Assembly (NCBI GenBank): GCA_010031985.1
Contig: RGYP01000086.1
Coordinates: 1 to 7,529 of the forward strand
Reading direction: 5' to 3'
DNA length: 7,529 nucleotides
Source: Gammaproteobacteria bacterium
GTDB lineage: Bacteria; Pseudomonadota; Gammaproteobacteria; Steroidobacterales; Steroidobacteraceae
The position numbers were made by a program, and so were the translations under genes. How positions within the stretch are numbered: position 1 is the first letter of the stretch; the number at the start of each line of letters is the position of its first letter. The notes under the pieces were generated by a model. The model ran no database searches and was not told the origin of the DNA. It worked only from the letters and a program-made list of their open reading frames with translations. Positions 1 through 7,392 of the stretch are shown here, one piece after another.

Positions 1-144
1 CTTTTCAAAGCGTCGTCCCCCGTTCGTTCGCCGCCGATTTTGGGCGTCCGTCGGGGCAATTACCCGCCAGAAAGCGACATCCGTTAGAGCGTACGCGACC
101 GGGTCCGGTGCGACGGCGACGCGAGCACGAAGTCGGGCAGCAAT

Positions 145-1680
145 TTAAAGACGACCCGCAGCCTCGTCTTCGCGAATCATGCGCAGGATCGACAACGCGA
201 GCAGCACACCGATGCCGAGCAGTGGCAGGCTCACGACCACGGTCGCCGACTGCACCACTTTTATACCGCCGTCGGTGAACAGCAGCGCGGCGGGCGGAAT
301 GCCGATCGCGATCGCCCAGAAAAGCCGATTGAGTCGCGCCGGGTCCTGCCCCGCACGAATGTCGCGACTGGCGACCGACGCCAGCGTGTAAGACGCCGAG
401 TCGTAGGTCGTGGCCATGAGGATCACGGCGACCACGAGGAACGCGAGCATGGTGATCGTCGGGAACGGCAAGGTCGCCAGCACTTCGGCGAGCGCATAGG
501 GCCCCGATTGCTCGCGCATCATGGTGGTCACGCTCATCACCGACGAGAGCTCGAGATGCATCGCGTAATTACCGAGCACGATGTAAAACACACCCGCGCC
601 CAAGGTGCCGAAGGTGATCAGTCCGACGATCAGCTCGCGCAACGTCCGACCCCGTGAGATGCGCGTGGCAAAAATGGCGACGAACGGACCATAGGCCACC
701 CACCACGCCCAATAAAAAATCGTCCAGCTTTCAACGAAACCCTTGTGTTCGACCGGATCGGTCCAGGTCAGCATGCGCACGAAGTCCTGCACGATCAGAC
801 CCAGCGAGTTGGTGCCCATCTGCAAGATGAAGAGCGACGGCCCCACGGCGGTCACGTACACGAGCAAGGTCAAGGTGATCCAGGTGTTCGCATCCGAGAG
901 CCGCTTGAAACCCTTTTCGAGACCCAGCCAGCTGCTCGCAGCAAAGATCATCACGCTGATCAAAATGACGATGAGCTCGAGTGCAAAATCGTGGGTCACG
1001 CCACTCATCTTGGCGAACATGGCAGCAATCATGGGCGCAGTCAGGCCGAGCGAGGTCGCAATGCCGCCGATGAGATTGACCATGTAGATGAAGTCGATCA
1101 GTCGTGCACGCTTGCTACCTACGCCGCCGGGCAAAAACGGCAGGCAACCCGAACTCAAGCGCAGATGCGGTTCGCCGCGCATGTAGAAGGCATAGGCGAT
1201 GGCAATCGTCGGCAGGCAAAAAATCGCCCAACCCACGGGGCCCCAATGAAATATCCCGTAGGTGGCTGCCCACTCGATCGCCTCGGTAGAGCGCGGCGCG
1301 GCGCCGAGTGGGGGCGCATCGATGTAATAGGCCCACTCGACCACGGCCCAATAAATGAGCGACGCACCGACGCCCGCACAGAAGATCATGCCGATCCAAC
1401 TCAGCGTGCTGTAGTCGCGCGGGCAATCCGGACCGCCGAAACGAATGCGCCCGTGACGGCTGAAGGCGAGATAGCCGAGAAACACCATCAAGGCGATCAC
1501 GTACCACTGGTACACGAAGCCGAAGTTGCGCGTCAGCGCATCGTAGAGCCCATTGATGTAGGCGCCTGCCCGATCGGGCGCCGCGAAGACGAGCGAGCAC
1601 ACACCGAGCAGCGTCAGCGCGGTGATCGCGAATACCGGCCAATCGACCGGGGGCTCGCGGCGATCAGTCTCGTTGGCCAC
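145..1680 (-). CDS. BCCT-family betaine/carnitine transporter (CaiT-like sequence)
   Basis: This is an inner-membrane carrier of 511 residues that probably imports carnitine, gamma-butyrobetaine or a related trimethylammonium compound. About twelve hydrophobic segments are visible. Family hallmarks include IYWAVVEWAYYIDAPPLG (about residues 109-126), SLGLTAP, and the segment WTIFYWAWWVAYGPF followed by RISRGRT. Trp319, Trp326, Trp327 and Tyr330 have exactly the spacing of the aromatic substrate box of E. coli CaiT (W316, W323, W324, Y327). The positions that in CaiT replace sodium ions, Met331 and Arg262, appear to be Val334 and Asn265 here, which suggests sodium-coupled uptake rather than CaiT-type antiport. 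A GTG start at 1680 is chosen because GGGGAG lies 8 nt upstream; an in-frame ATG at 1713 has no such site. The start overlaps the end of the carnitine dehydrogenase gene by 17 nt, so it is the third gene of the leftward operon. The family call is firm; the exact substrate is inferred from context. Confidence 0.93.
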   Translation of the reverse strand: MANETDRREPPVDWPVFAITALTLLGVCSLVFAAPDRAGAYINGLYDALTRNFGFVYQWYVIALMVFLGYLAFSRHGRIRFGGPDCPRDYSTLSWIGMIFCAGVGASLIYWAVVEWAYYIDAPPLGAAPRSTEAIEWAATYGIFHWGPVGWAIFCLPTIAIAYAFYMRGEPHLRLSSGCLPFLPGGVGSKRARLIDFIYMVNLIGGIATSLGLTAPMIAAMFAKMSGVTHDFALELIVILISVMIFAASSWLGLEKGFKRLSDANTWITLTLLVYVTAVGPSLFILQMGTNSLGLIVQDFVRMLTWTDPVEHKGFVESWTIFYWAWWVAYGPFVAIFATRISRGRTLRELIVGLITFGTLGAGVFYIVLGNYAMHLELSSVMSVTTMMREQSGPYALAEVLATLPFPTITMLAFLVVAVILMATTYDSASYTLASVASRDIRAGQDPARLNRLFWAIAIGIPPAALLFTDGGIKVVQSATVVVSLPLLGIGVLLALSILRMIREDEAAGRL

Positions 1681-3160
1681 AGTGCAATCTCCCCGGCCGC
1701 GGCAGCGCAGCATGTTTGGACTCGATGTCGCGCAGTCGCTCTTGCACGGCAGCGCTCGGCACCGAGGATCGACGCGTCTCGAGCGACACGTGGATCAAAA
1801 ATTGTTCGCCGGTCGCAAGTAGGCGAGCTTCGGTTGCAGCGCCGCCCGCACCCTCGCCTTCGGCGAAGAGTCGATGGAAGAGATGCAGCTTCTTGCCGCT
1901 GCCCGCAAGCAACTGCGTCAGCACCCGCACTCGCTCGCCGGCATGCGCCTCGGCAATGTGCTGCAGGTGCGATTCGGCCGTGAAATAGCTGCTGCCCGCA
2001 GCCACGTAGGCGGCGTCGCAACCGACCAATTCCATGAACCGATCGGCCGCGCTGCTGAAAAGATCGAGGTACTTCGCCTCGTTCATGTGTCCGTTGTAGT
2101 CGGTCCAGTCGATGGGCACCGTGCGCGCCACCGTCAAAATGGGCTGCGACCAGTCGGGCGGCGCCACTTCGCGGCGCAAACGATCGTCGTGCTCGCGGAG
2201 TGTGCGGCCCGAGGCCCAGTTGCGGCCTTTGAGCGCGCGCATCATCGACACGAGGTTGTCGTCGCGGATCCGTTCGAGTTCGCGGATGCTGCGCATGCCC
2301 GACTGCGCATCGGACTGGTCGGAGATTTTTTTGACCAGCGCATCGTCGAGATCGGGGACGTCCATGAGCTTGGTCCACGGCCATTTCAGACACGGCCCGA
2401 ACTGCGCGAGGAAATGCGCCATCCCGGCCTCGCCACCGGCGATCCGATAAGTCTCGAATAGACCCATCTGCGCCCAGCGGATACCGAATCCGAAGCGGAT
2501 GACGTCGTCGATTTCCTGCGTGGTCGCAATGTCATCTTTGACGAGCCACAAAGCTTCACGCCACACGGCCTCGAGAAACCGATCGGCCACGTGGGCATCG
2601 ATTTCGCGCCGCAGGCGCAGCGGCATCATGCCGATCGAACGCAGGGTCTCCTGCGCACGGGCGATCGACGTTTCGGTAACGCTCGCGTGCGGCACCACCT
2701 CGACCACCGGCAGCAGATACACGGGGTTGAAGGGATGCACGACGAGCACGCTCTCGGGGCGCGGCACGCCGGCACCCAATTCAGACGGCTTGAAACCCGA
2801 GGTCGACGAACCGATCAGCGCGGAGGGCGGCATCGCCGCCTGAATCTGCGTCATCACCCGATGCTTGAGCTCGAGTCGCTCGGGGACCGATTCCTGTATC
2901 CACTCGGCATCGGCCACGGCCTCTTCCACCGTGCGACAGAGACGCATCTTGCCGGATGCAGGCAGCGCCACGTCGTAGAGACTCGGCAGCGAGCGACGCG
3001 CATTGGCGAGTACCTCGGCGAGCTTGCGCTCCGCCTCCGGGTCGGGATCGAATACGTTGACGTCCCAACCATTCAACAAGAAACGGGCGAGCCAACCGCC
3101 CCCGATGACGCCGCCGCCGATCACTGCGGCGCGGCGCCGCACTGCGGCCGGATGCGTCAT
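1664..3160 (-). CDS. lcdH: L-carnitine dehydrogenase fused to a betainyl-CoA thioesterase domain
   Basis: This 498-residue bifunctional enzyme should oxidise L-carnitine to 3-dehydrocarnitine with NAD+ and then hydrolyse betainyl-CoA. Residues 1-320 form a 3-hydroxyacyl-CoA-dehydrogenase-type unit: the Rossmann loop GGGVIGGGW is at 15-23, Asp38 ends strand two and fits NAD preference, SSTSG is near 118-122, and the HPFNPVYLLPVVE segment gives the catalytic pair His142/Glu154. Residues about 340-475 form a hot-dog 4HBT-type thioesterase, seen from DWTDYNGHMNEAKYL (351-365), where Asp354 is the likely catalytic acid. Single-domain dehydrogenases are about 320 residues, so the extra length is the fused domain; such fusions are known in alphaproteobacterial carnitine clusters, while Pseudomonas encodes the two parts separately. 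The ATG at 3160 overlaps the stop of the cleavage-enzyme gene as ATGA. A 49-residue upstream extension of the frame is Arg-rich and overlaps that gene, so it was rejected. Confidence 0.93.
   Translation of the reverse strand: MTHPAAVRRRAAVIGGGVIGGGWLARFLLNGWDVNVFDPDPEAERKLAEVLANARRSLPSLYDVALPASGKMRLCRTVEEAVADAEWIQESVPERLELKHRVMTQIQAAMPPSALIGSSTSGFKPSELGAGVPRPESVLVVHPFNPVYLLPVVEVVPHASVTETSIARAQETLRSIGMMPLRLRREIDAHVADRFLEAVWREALWLVKDDIATTQEIDDVIRFGFGIRWAQMGLFETYRIAGGEAGMAHFLAQFGPCLKWPWTKLMDVPDLDDALVKKISDQSDAQSGMRSIRELERIRDDNLVSMMRALKGRNWASGRTLREHDDRLRREVAPPDWSQPILTVARTVPIDWTDYNGHMNEAKYLDLFSSAADRFMELVGCDAAYVAAGSSYFTAESHLQHIAEAHAGERVRVLTQLLAGSGKKLHLFHRLFAEGEGAGGAATEARLLATGEQFLIHVSLETRRSSVPSAAVQERLRDIESKHAALPRPGRLHCGQRD
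1689..1694 (-). promoter_or_regulatory. Shine-Dalgarno site deciding the transporter start
   Basis: Read on the minus strand this is GGGGAG, 8 nt before a GTG codon at 1680. It lies inside the 3' end of the upstream lcdH frame, so the transporter is initiated from within the preceding gene. It is the clearest ribosome binding site in the window and favours the GTG start over the ATG at 1713. Confidence 0.7.
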
Positions 3161-4077
3161 GCGTGGGCCACCGGCGCGCGCTTGACGAGACCGAGTTTTC
3201 GACGCGCCTCTTCGGGCGTCAGCACGCGCGCACCCATGCGCTCGATGATGCCGACTGCACGCTCGACGAGCTGCTCGTTGCGCGCGAGCACGCCTTTGTC
3301 GAGCCAAAGATTATCTTCGAGACCGACCCGCACGTTACCGCCAGCCAACACCGCCGCGGCGACGTAGGGCATTTGATCGCGACCGAGCGTGAACGCGGAC
3401 CATGTCCAATCGGCAGGCACGTTGTTGACCATCGCCATCAGCGTGTTGAGGTCGTTGGGCGCACCCCAGGGCACACCCATGCACAGCTGGACCAACGCCG
3501 GACTTTTGAGCACGCCCTCTTCGACCAAACGCTTGGCAAACCAAAGATGACCCGTGTCGAAGGCTTCGATCTCGGGACGCACGCCGAGCGCCGTCATCAT
3601 GCCGCCCATCGCCCGCAGCATGCCCGGCGTATTGGTCATGACGTAGTCGGCTTCGGCAAAATTCATGGTGCCGCAGTCGAGCGTGCAGATCTCGGGGAGG
3701 CAGTCGGCAATGGGTCGCATACGATCTTCCGCGCTGCCCATATCGGTGCCGACCGGATTGAGTGGCAGCGGGGCCTCGGGGGGGCCCAACACCAGATCGC
3801 CGCCCATACCCGCAGTCAGATTGATGACGACGTCGGTGTCCGAGTCGCGGATGCGATCGACCACTTCACGGTAGAGCTTTGGGTCGCGACTCGCCTTGCC
3901 GCTGACGGGATCGCGCACGTGACAATGCACGATCGCCGCTCCGGCCTTGGCCGAGGCGATGGCACTCGCGGCGATGTCGCGCGGCGAGCGCGGCACGTGG
4001 TGGGAGCGATCCTGTGTGCCACCGGAACCGGTGACCGCACAGGTGATGAAGACCTCTCGACTGATCTGCAGCGGCAT
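3157..4077 (-). CDS. cdhC: 3-dehydrocarnitine cleavage enzyme (BKACE family, DUF849)
   Basis: This 306-residue enzyme belongs to the beta-keto acid cleavage family, Zn-dependent TIM barrels that condense a beta-keto acid with acetyl-CoA to give acetoacetate and a new CoA ester. Visible motifs are FITCAVTGSG near the N-terminus, the metal pair in HCHVRDP (His51 and His53), NLTAGMGG (86-93) and VRVGLEDNLW (249-258), with the third ligand Glu254 and neighbouring Asp255 and Arg250, as in the Kce active site. Next to lcdH, the likely substrate is 3-dehydrocarnitine and the product betainyl-CoA, which the fused thioesterase then hydrolyses. It is the first gene of the leftward operon. The ATG at 4077 is chosen because it fits the family N-terminus and has a weak ACAGG site 9 nt upstream. 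An ATG at 4122 would add 15 residues but runs through the operator-like palindrome. Family certain; substrate inferred from neighbours. Confidence 0.92.
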   Translation of the reverse strand: MPLQISREVFITCAVTGSGGTQDRSHHVPRSPRDIAASAIASAKAGAAIVHCHVRDPVSGKASRDPKLYREVVDRIRDSDTDVVINLTAGMGGDLVLGPPEAPLPLNPVGTDMGSAEDRMRPIADCLPEICTLDCGTMNFAEADYVMTNTPGMLRAMGGMMTALGVRPEIEAFDTGHLWFAKRLVEEGVLKSPALVQLCMGVPWGAPNDLNTLMAMVNNVPADWTWSAFTLGRDQMPYVAAAVLAGGNVRVGLEDNLWLDKGVLARNEQLVERAVGIIERMGARVLTPEEARRKLGLVKRAPVAHA

Positions 4078-4098
4078 TCGGACTTGCCTGTCGTCGGG

Positions 4099-4127
4099 CT
4101 TATGGTTGTGTGACACAATCATGCCAC
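4099..4127 (-). promoter_or_regulatory. Candidate sigma70-type promoter for the leftward operon
   Basis: On the minus strand, GTGGCA (4127-4122) and CATAAG (4104-4099) each match four of six consensus positions and are separated by 17 nt. Transcription would begin near 4092, leaving about 15 nt of leader before the cdhC start, enough for its ACAGG site. The spacer is filled by a palindrome, as expected for a repressed promoter. Matches are modest, and no equally good promoter was found for the rightward genes. Confidence 0.3.
4102..4122. promoter_or_regulatory. Palindromic operator-like site between the divergent operons
   Basis: The core TTGTGTGACACAA (4106-4118) is a perfect inverted repeat of 6-bp arms around one central G at 4112. 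It extends outward with one mismatch (4105/4119) to 10-bp arms, nine of ten pairs complementary. It is the only AT-rich spot in the 81-nt divergent intergenic region. The layout fits a dimeric repressor, for example of GntR or TetR type, controlling both directions. No regulator gene is in the window, so the binding protein is unknown. Confidence 0.5.
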
Positions 4128-4158
4128 AGCTTCGCGAACGGGCGAACCGGCCAGTGCC

Positions 4159-5322
4159 ATGAATTTTTCCCTCACCGAAGAACAGCGCCTCATCGTGCAG
4201 ACCACCAACGAGTTCGTGGTCAACGAGCTCTATCCGCACGAAGCCGAGATCGAGACCAGCGGTCGACTTCGGCCCGAGCTGCGCGACGAGATCAAGCGCA
4301 AGGCCATCGCAGCAGGTCTTTATGCCGCCAACATGCCGACCGAAGTCGGCGGCGCAGGGCTCGACACCCTCTCCTGGCTGCTCTATGAAAAAGAACTTGG
4401 TCGCGCCAACTACGCGCTGCACTGGACTTGTGTCGCGCGGCCGTCGAACATCCTGCTCGCTTGTGAAGGCGAACAACGCGAGCGCTATTTGCTGCCCGCC
4501 ATTCGCGGCGAAAAATCCGACTGCCTCGCCATGTCCGAACCCGATGTCGGTTCCGATCTGCGCAGCATGAAAACCCGCGCACGAGCCGACGGCGATTACT
4601 TCGTCATCAACGGCACCAAACATTTCATCAGTCATGCGGATGAAGCGGGCTTCGTGGTGCTGTTCGCTTCGACGGGCGAAGAACACACGCCAAAAGGCCC
4701 GCGCGCGCTGATCACGGCCTTTCTCATCGATCGCGGCACGCCCGGTTTCAGTATCGAAGATGGCTACCGCAGCGTTTCGCACCGCGGCTACAACAACTGC
4801 ATCCTGCGCTTCGACGACTGTCGCGTGCACAAATCGCAAATACTCGGTGAAGTGCATCGCGGCTTCGAGATCGCCAATCAGTGGCTGGGCGCGACGCGTC
4901 TGCAGGTCGCAGCCACTTGCCTCGGCCGTGCCGAGCGCGCACTCGAACTCGCCACGAAATGGGCGGCCGAACGCCGACAGTTCGGTCAGGCAATCGGCAA
5001 ATTCCAGGGCGTCGCCTTCAAGCTCGCCGACATGGCGACCGAGCTGAAAGCGGCAGAACTCATGACCTTCGAAGCCGGCTGGAAATTCGATCAGGGTACG
5101 GTGACCGATTCCGACATGGCCATGGCCAAGCTCAAGGCCACCGAAATGCTGGCGTTCGTCGCGGACGAAGCGATCCAGATCCACGGCGGCATGGGACTCA
5201 TGGCCGACCTCCCGCTCGAGCGAATCTGGCGCGACGCACGGGTCGAGCGCATCTGGGAAGGCACCTCGGAAATCCAGCGCCACATCATCTCGCGAGCGCT
5301 GCTGCGACCACTCGGCGCCTGA
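4159..5322 (+). CDS. Acyl-CoA dehydrogenase, probable gamma-butyrobetainyl-CoA/crotonobetainyl-CoA oxidoreductase
   Basis: This 387-residue FAD enzyme has the normal length and full domain order of the acyl-CoA dehydrogenase family: an all-alpha N-domain (1-120), a beta middle domain (about 122-225) and an alpha C-domain (230-380). Signature 1 is AMSEPDVGSD (124-133). The FAD-contacting segment is RRQFGQAIGKFQ (272-283). Signature 2 starts at Gln340 (QIHGGMGL) and runs to Asp359. The likely catalytic base is Glu367 in RIWEGTSEIQR. All these residues are intact, so an active alpha,beta-dehydrogenase is expected, passing electrons to ETF. Being one gene before a CaiD-like hydratase and opposite lcdH, it probably interconverts gamma-butyrobetainyl-CoA and crotonobetainyl-CoA, the step done in E. 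coli by CaiA. No strong Shine-Dalgarno site precedes the ATG at 4159. Its stop abuts the next start. The family is certain; the substrate is inferred from neighbours, and a short-chain or branched acyl-CoA is the alternative. Confidence 0.93.
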   Translation: MNFSLTEEQRLIVQTTNEFVVNELYPHEAEIETSGRLRPELRDEIKRKAIAAGLYAANMPTEVGGAGLDTLSWLLYEKELGRANYALHWTCVARPSNILLACEGEQRERYLLPAIRGEKSDCLAMSEPDVGSDLRSMKTRARADGDYFVINGTKHFISHADEAGFVVLFASTGEEHTPKGPRALITAFLIDRGTPGFSIEDGYRSVSHRGYNNCILRFDDCRVHKSQILGEVHRGFEIANQWLGATRLQVAATCLGRAERALELATKWAAERRQFGQAIGKFQGVAFKLADMATELKAAELMTFEAGWKFDQGTVTDSDMAMAKLKATEMLAFVADEAIQIHGGMGLMADLPLERIWRDARVERIWEGTSEIQRHIISRALLRPLGA

Positions 5323-7392
5323 ATGCGCCTGCATCGACTGCTCAATCCGCGCTCGATCGCTTTCGTCGGCGGTCGTGAGTGCGCGGTCGCCATCGAGCGC
5401 ACCCGAGCGCTCGGTTTCGACGGCGAAATCTTTGCCATCAACCCGAAGCGATCCGAACTTGCAGGACTCAAAACCCTGGCCTCCGTCGATGACATCGACG
5501 GCTCACCCGATGCCGCCTTCATCGCACTGCCGCGTGATGCCACGCCCGAAGTCGTCCGCGCCCTGCGCGCGCGCAATGGCGGTGGCGCCGTCATCTATGC
5601 CGCCGGCTTTGCCGAGACCGGCGCCCGCGACCTGCAAGAATCTTTGCTCGCCGCCGCAGATGGCATGCCGCTGCTCGGCCCCAATTGCTACGGCTTCGTC
5701 AACGCCCTCTCGCGCGTGGCGCTATGGCCCGACGAGCACGGTCTTGCCCCCGTCGAGCGCGGTGTCGCCATCGTCACTCAGTCGGGCAATATCGGCTGCA
5801 ACATCACCATGCTGCAGCGCGGCCTACCGCTCGCCGCACTATTGACCTTGGGCAATCAGGCGGACGTCGACGTCGCCGGCGCACTCGCCGATCTCGTGCT
5901 CGACCCGCGAATCACCGCCATCGGCCTGCACATCGAGGGGCTGCGCGACGTCAGCGCGTTCGCCGCAGCCGCCGCGCTCGCCAACCAAAGAAAAAAACCG
6001 GTGGTCGTGCTCAAGACCGGTCGCTCACCGCAGGGCGCACGGATCACGATGAGCCATACGGCCTCGCTCGCCGGCGCAGATCGACTGTGCGATGCGCTCT
6101 TCGAGCGCTACGGCGTCGCGCGGGTGCCAACACTCTCCAGTCTCATCGAGACGCTCAAGCTGCTGCATCTCGGCGGTCCGCTCGAAGGACGACGACTGCT
6201 CTCGCTCAGTTGTTCGGGGGGTGAGGCGGCGCTGATCGCCGATCTCGCACCGGCGCACGGGCTGGAGTTTCCGCCCTTCAGCGCGACTGCAGCCTCGCGC
6301 GTCGCCGCCACACTCAATGATTTGGTGACGATCGACAACCCGCTCGATTACCACACGTTCATCTGGGGACACCAAGACAAGTTGACCGCAACGTTCGGCG
6401 CTGCGCTCGGTGGTGGCTTCGACGCGGGTCTGCTGATCCTCGACACGCCGACGCATCCGGCGATGAAAGCGGACTCCTGGCGGCTGACGGCACGCGCTTT
6501 CGCCGAAGCGCAGCGCCAAACGGGCGCGAGGGCGGCCATCATCGCCAGCCTGCCCGAGGGCATGCCGCCGGCCCTCGCGGAGGAGTTGTCTGCGGCCGGT
6601 ATCGCGCCGCTCATCGGCATCGAAGATGCCCTGCAGGCACTCGCCGCCGCCGCCACGATCGGTGAGCATCATGCGCGTGGGCTCGACACTCCCGAATTTC
6701 TGCCACTCGAAGATCTCGAGCCACCCCTGCAGGGCGACCGCGTCGTCGAATCCCTGCGCGAGCGTGCCGCCAAAGTATTGCTGGCCGCCCACGGGCTCGA
6801 TATCCCGCCCTCGGTCGAATGCCGCATCGACGACGCTGCGGCGGTCGCCGAGCGCCTCGGTTTCCCGATCGCCATCAAAATCGCCAACGAGACCATCGCC
6901 CACAAAAGCGACGTCGGTGGTGTCGCACTGTCGCTGCGAACCGCGGCTGCGGTGAACGAGGCCGCCGCCGGCATGGCGAAGCTTGGAGATCGGGTGCTGG
7001 TGGAGCGCATGATCGAGGGCGCAGTCACCGAACTCATCGTCGGCGTGGTTCGCGACCCGCAGTTCGGTCTTGCGCTGCTGGTCGGCACCGGCGGCGTACT
7101 TGCCGAACTGATGACCGACACGGTTACCCTGCTGCTACCGACCCGTCGCGAAGAAATCGAGCGTCGAGTCCGTCAATTGAAGGTGTGGCGCCTCGTTCAG
7201 GGATTTCGCGGCCGCAAGGCCGATGAGCAAGCCGTGCTGCGCGCCATCGAAAACATCGCCGCGTTCGCTCTCGCCCACCGCGATCGCCTCGAAGAACTCG
7301 ACGTCAATCCGCTACTTGCCCTGCCCGACCGGGCCGTGGCGGTCGACGCGTTGATCAAAATTCGCAAGACGTCAACGGACAAGACAACATGA
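5323..7392 (+). CDS. NDP-forming acyl-CoA ligase (acetate-CoA ligase/PatZ-like core), possible betaine-CoA ligase
   Basis: This 689-residue single-chain enzyme makes a CoA thioester using ATP (or GTP) with release of ADP and phosphate, through phosphohistidine. Domains in order are a CoA-binding Rossmann fold (about 6-98, starting LNPRSIAFVGG), a first flavodoxin-like ligase domain with TQSGNIG (152-158) and the catalytic His245 in SHTASLAG, a second one starting near the SCSGGEAA segment (296-303), and a C-terminal ATP-grasp domain (about 475-685) with HKSDVGGV (527-534), GTGGVLAE (588-595) and DVNPL (660-664). There is no acetyltransferase domain, so it is not a PatZ lysine acetyltransferase. 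All active-site motifs look intact. It starts directly after the dehydrogenase stop (TGA then ATG) and its stop overlaps the caiD start as ATGA, so the three are co-translated. The context suggests activation of gamma-butyrobetaine, crotonobetaine or carnitine, a job done elsewhere by AMP-forming CaiC. The acid it uses is not shown by sequence. Confidence 0.92.
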   Translation: MRLHRLLNPRSIAFVGGRECAVAIERTRALGFDGEIFAINPKRSELAGLKTLASVDDIDGSPDAAFIALPRDATPEVVRALRARNGGGAVIYAAGFAETGARDLQESLLAAADGMPLLGPNCYGFVNALSRVALWPDEHGLAPVERGVAIVTQSGNIGCNITMLQRGLPLAALLTLGNQADVDVAGALADLVLDPRITAIGLHIEGLRDVSAFAAAAALANQRKKPVVVLKTGRSPQGARITMSHTASLAGADRLCDALFERYGVARVPTLSSLIETLKLLHLGGPLEGRRLLSLSCSGGEAALIADLAPAHGLEFPPFSATAASRVAATLNDLVTIDNPLDYHTFIWGHQDKLTATFGAALGGGFDAGLLILDTPTHPAMKADSWRLTARAFAEAQRQTGARAAIIASLPEGMPPALAEELSAAGIAPLIGIEDALQALAAAATIGEHHARGLDTPEFLPLEDLEPPLQGDRVVESLRERAAKVLLAAHGLDIPPSVECRIDDAAAVAERLGFPIAIKIANETIAHKSDVGGVALSLRTAAAVNEAAAGMAKLGDRVLVERMIEGAVTELIVGVVRDPQFGLALLVGTGGVLAELMTDTVTLLLPTRREEIERRVRQLKVWRLVQGFRGRKADEQAVLRAIENIAAFALAHRDRLEELDVNPLLALPDRAVAVDALIKIRKTSTDKTT

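Noticed and set aside
98..109. ACCGG-GT-CCGGT inverted repeat downstream of the transporter as a terminator
   Set aside because: The arms are only 5 bp with a 2-nt loop and no T-run follows on the minus strand, so it is not a credible intrinsic terminator.
1..144. Possible gene end at the left edge
   Set aside because: Short open stretches exist in several frames, but none gives a recognisable protein segment, start or ribosome binding site; nothing can be supported here.
745..1983. A 412-codon rightward open frame antisense to the transporter and the end of lcdH
   Set aside because: Its product is rich in His, Arg and Gln with no domain or motif, while the opposite strand encodes a clear BCCT carrier.
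3161..3307. N-terminal extension of LcdH by 49 residues
   Set aside because: The extension is Arg/Ala-rich, lies wholly within the cdhC reading frame region, and the NAD-binding fold begins about 11 residues after the ATG at 3160, as usual for the family.
4078..4122. Upstream ATG at 4122 as start of the cleavage enzyme
   Set aside because: The added 15 residues are not typical of the family, they overlap the palindrome and the candidate -10 box, and the ATG at 4077 has a weak Shine-Dalgarno site.
3157..5334. A 725-codon leftward open frame covering cdhC and the whole antisense of the acyl-CoA dehydrogenase
   Set aside because: Only the last 306 codons match a known family. The upstream part is the shadow of the dehydrogenase gene, whose signatures are all intact on the plus strand; GC-rich codon bias keeps the antisense frame open.
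6025..6903. A 292-codon leftward frame inside the CoA ligase gene
   Set aside because: It is a shadow of the ligase gene; no motif, no ribosome binding site, composition typical of antisense of GC-rich coding DNA.
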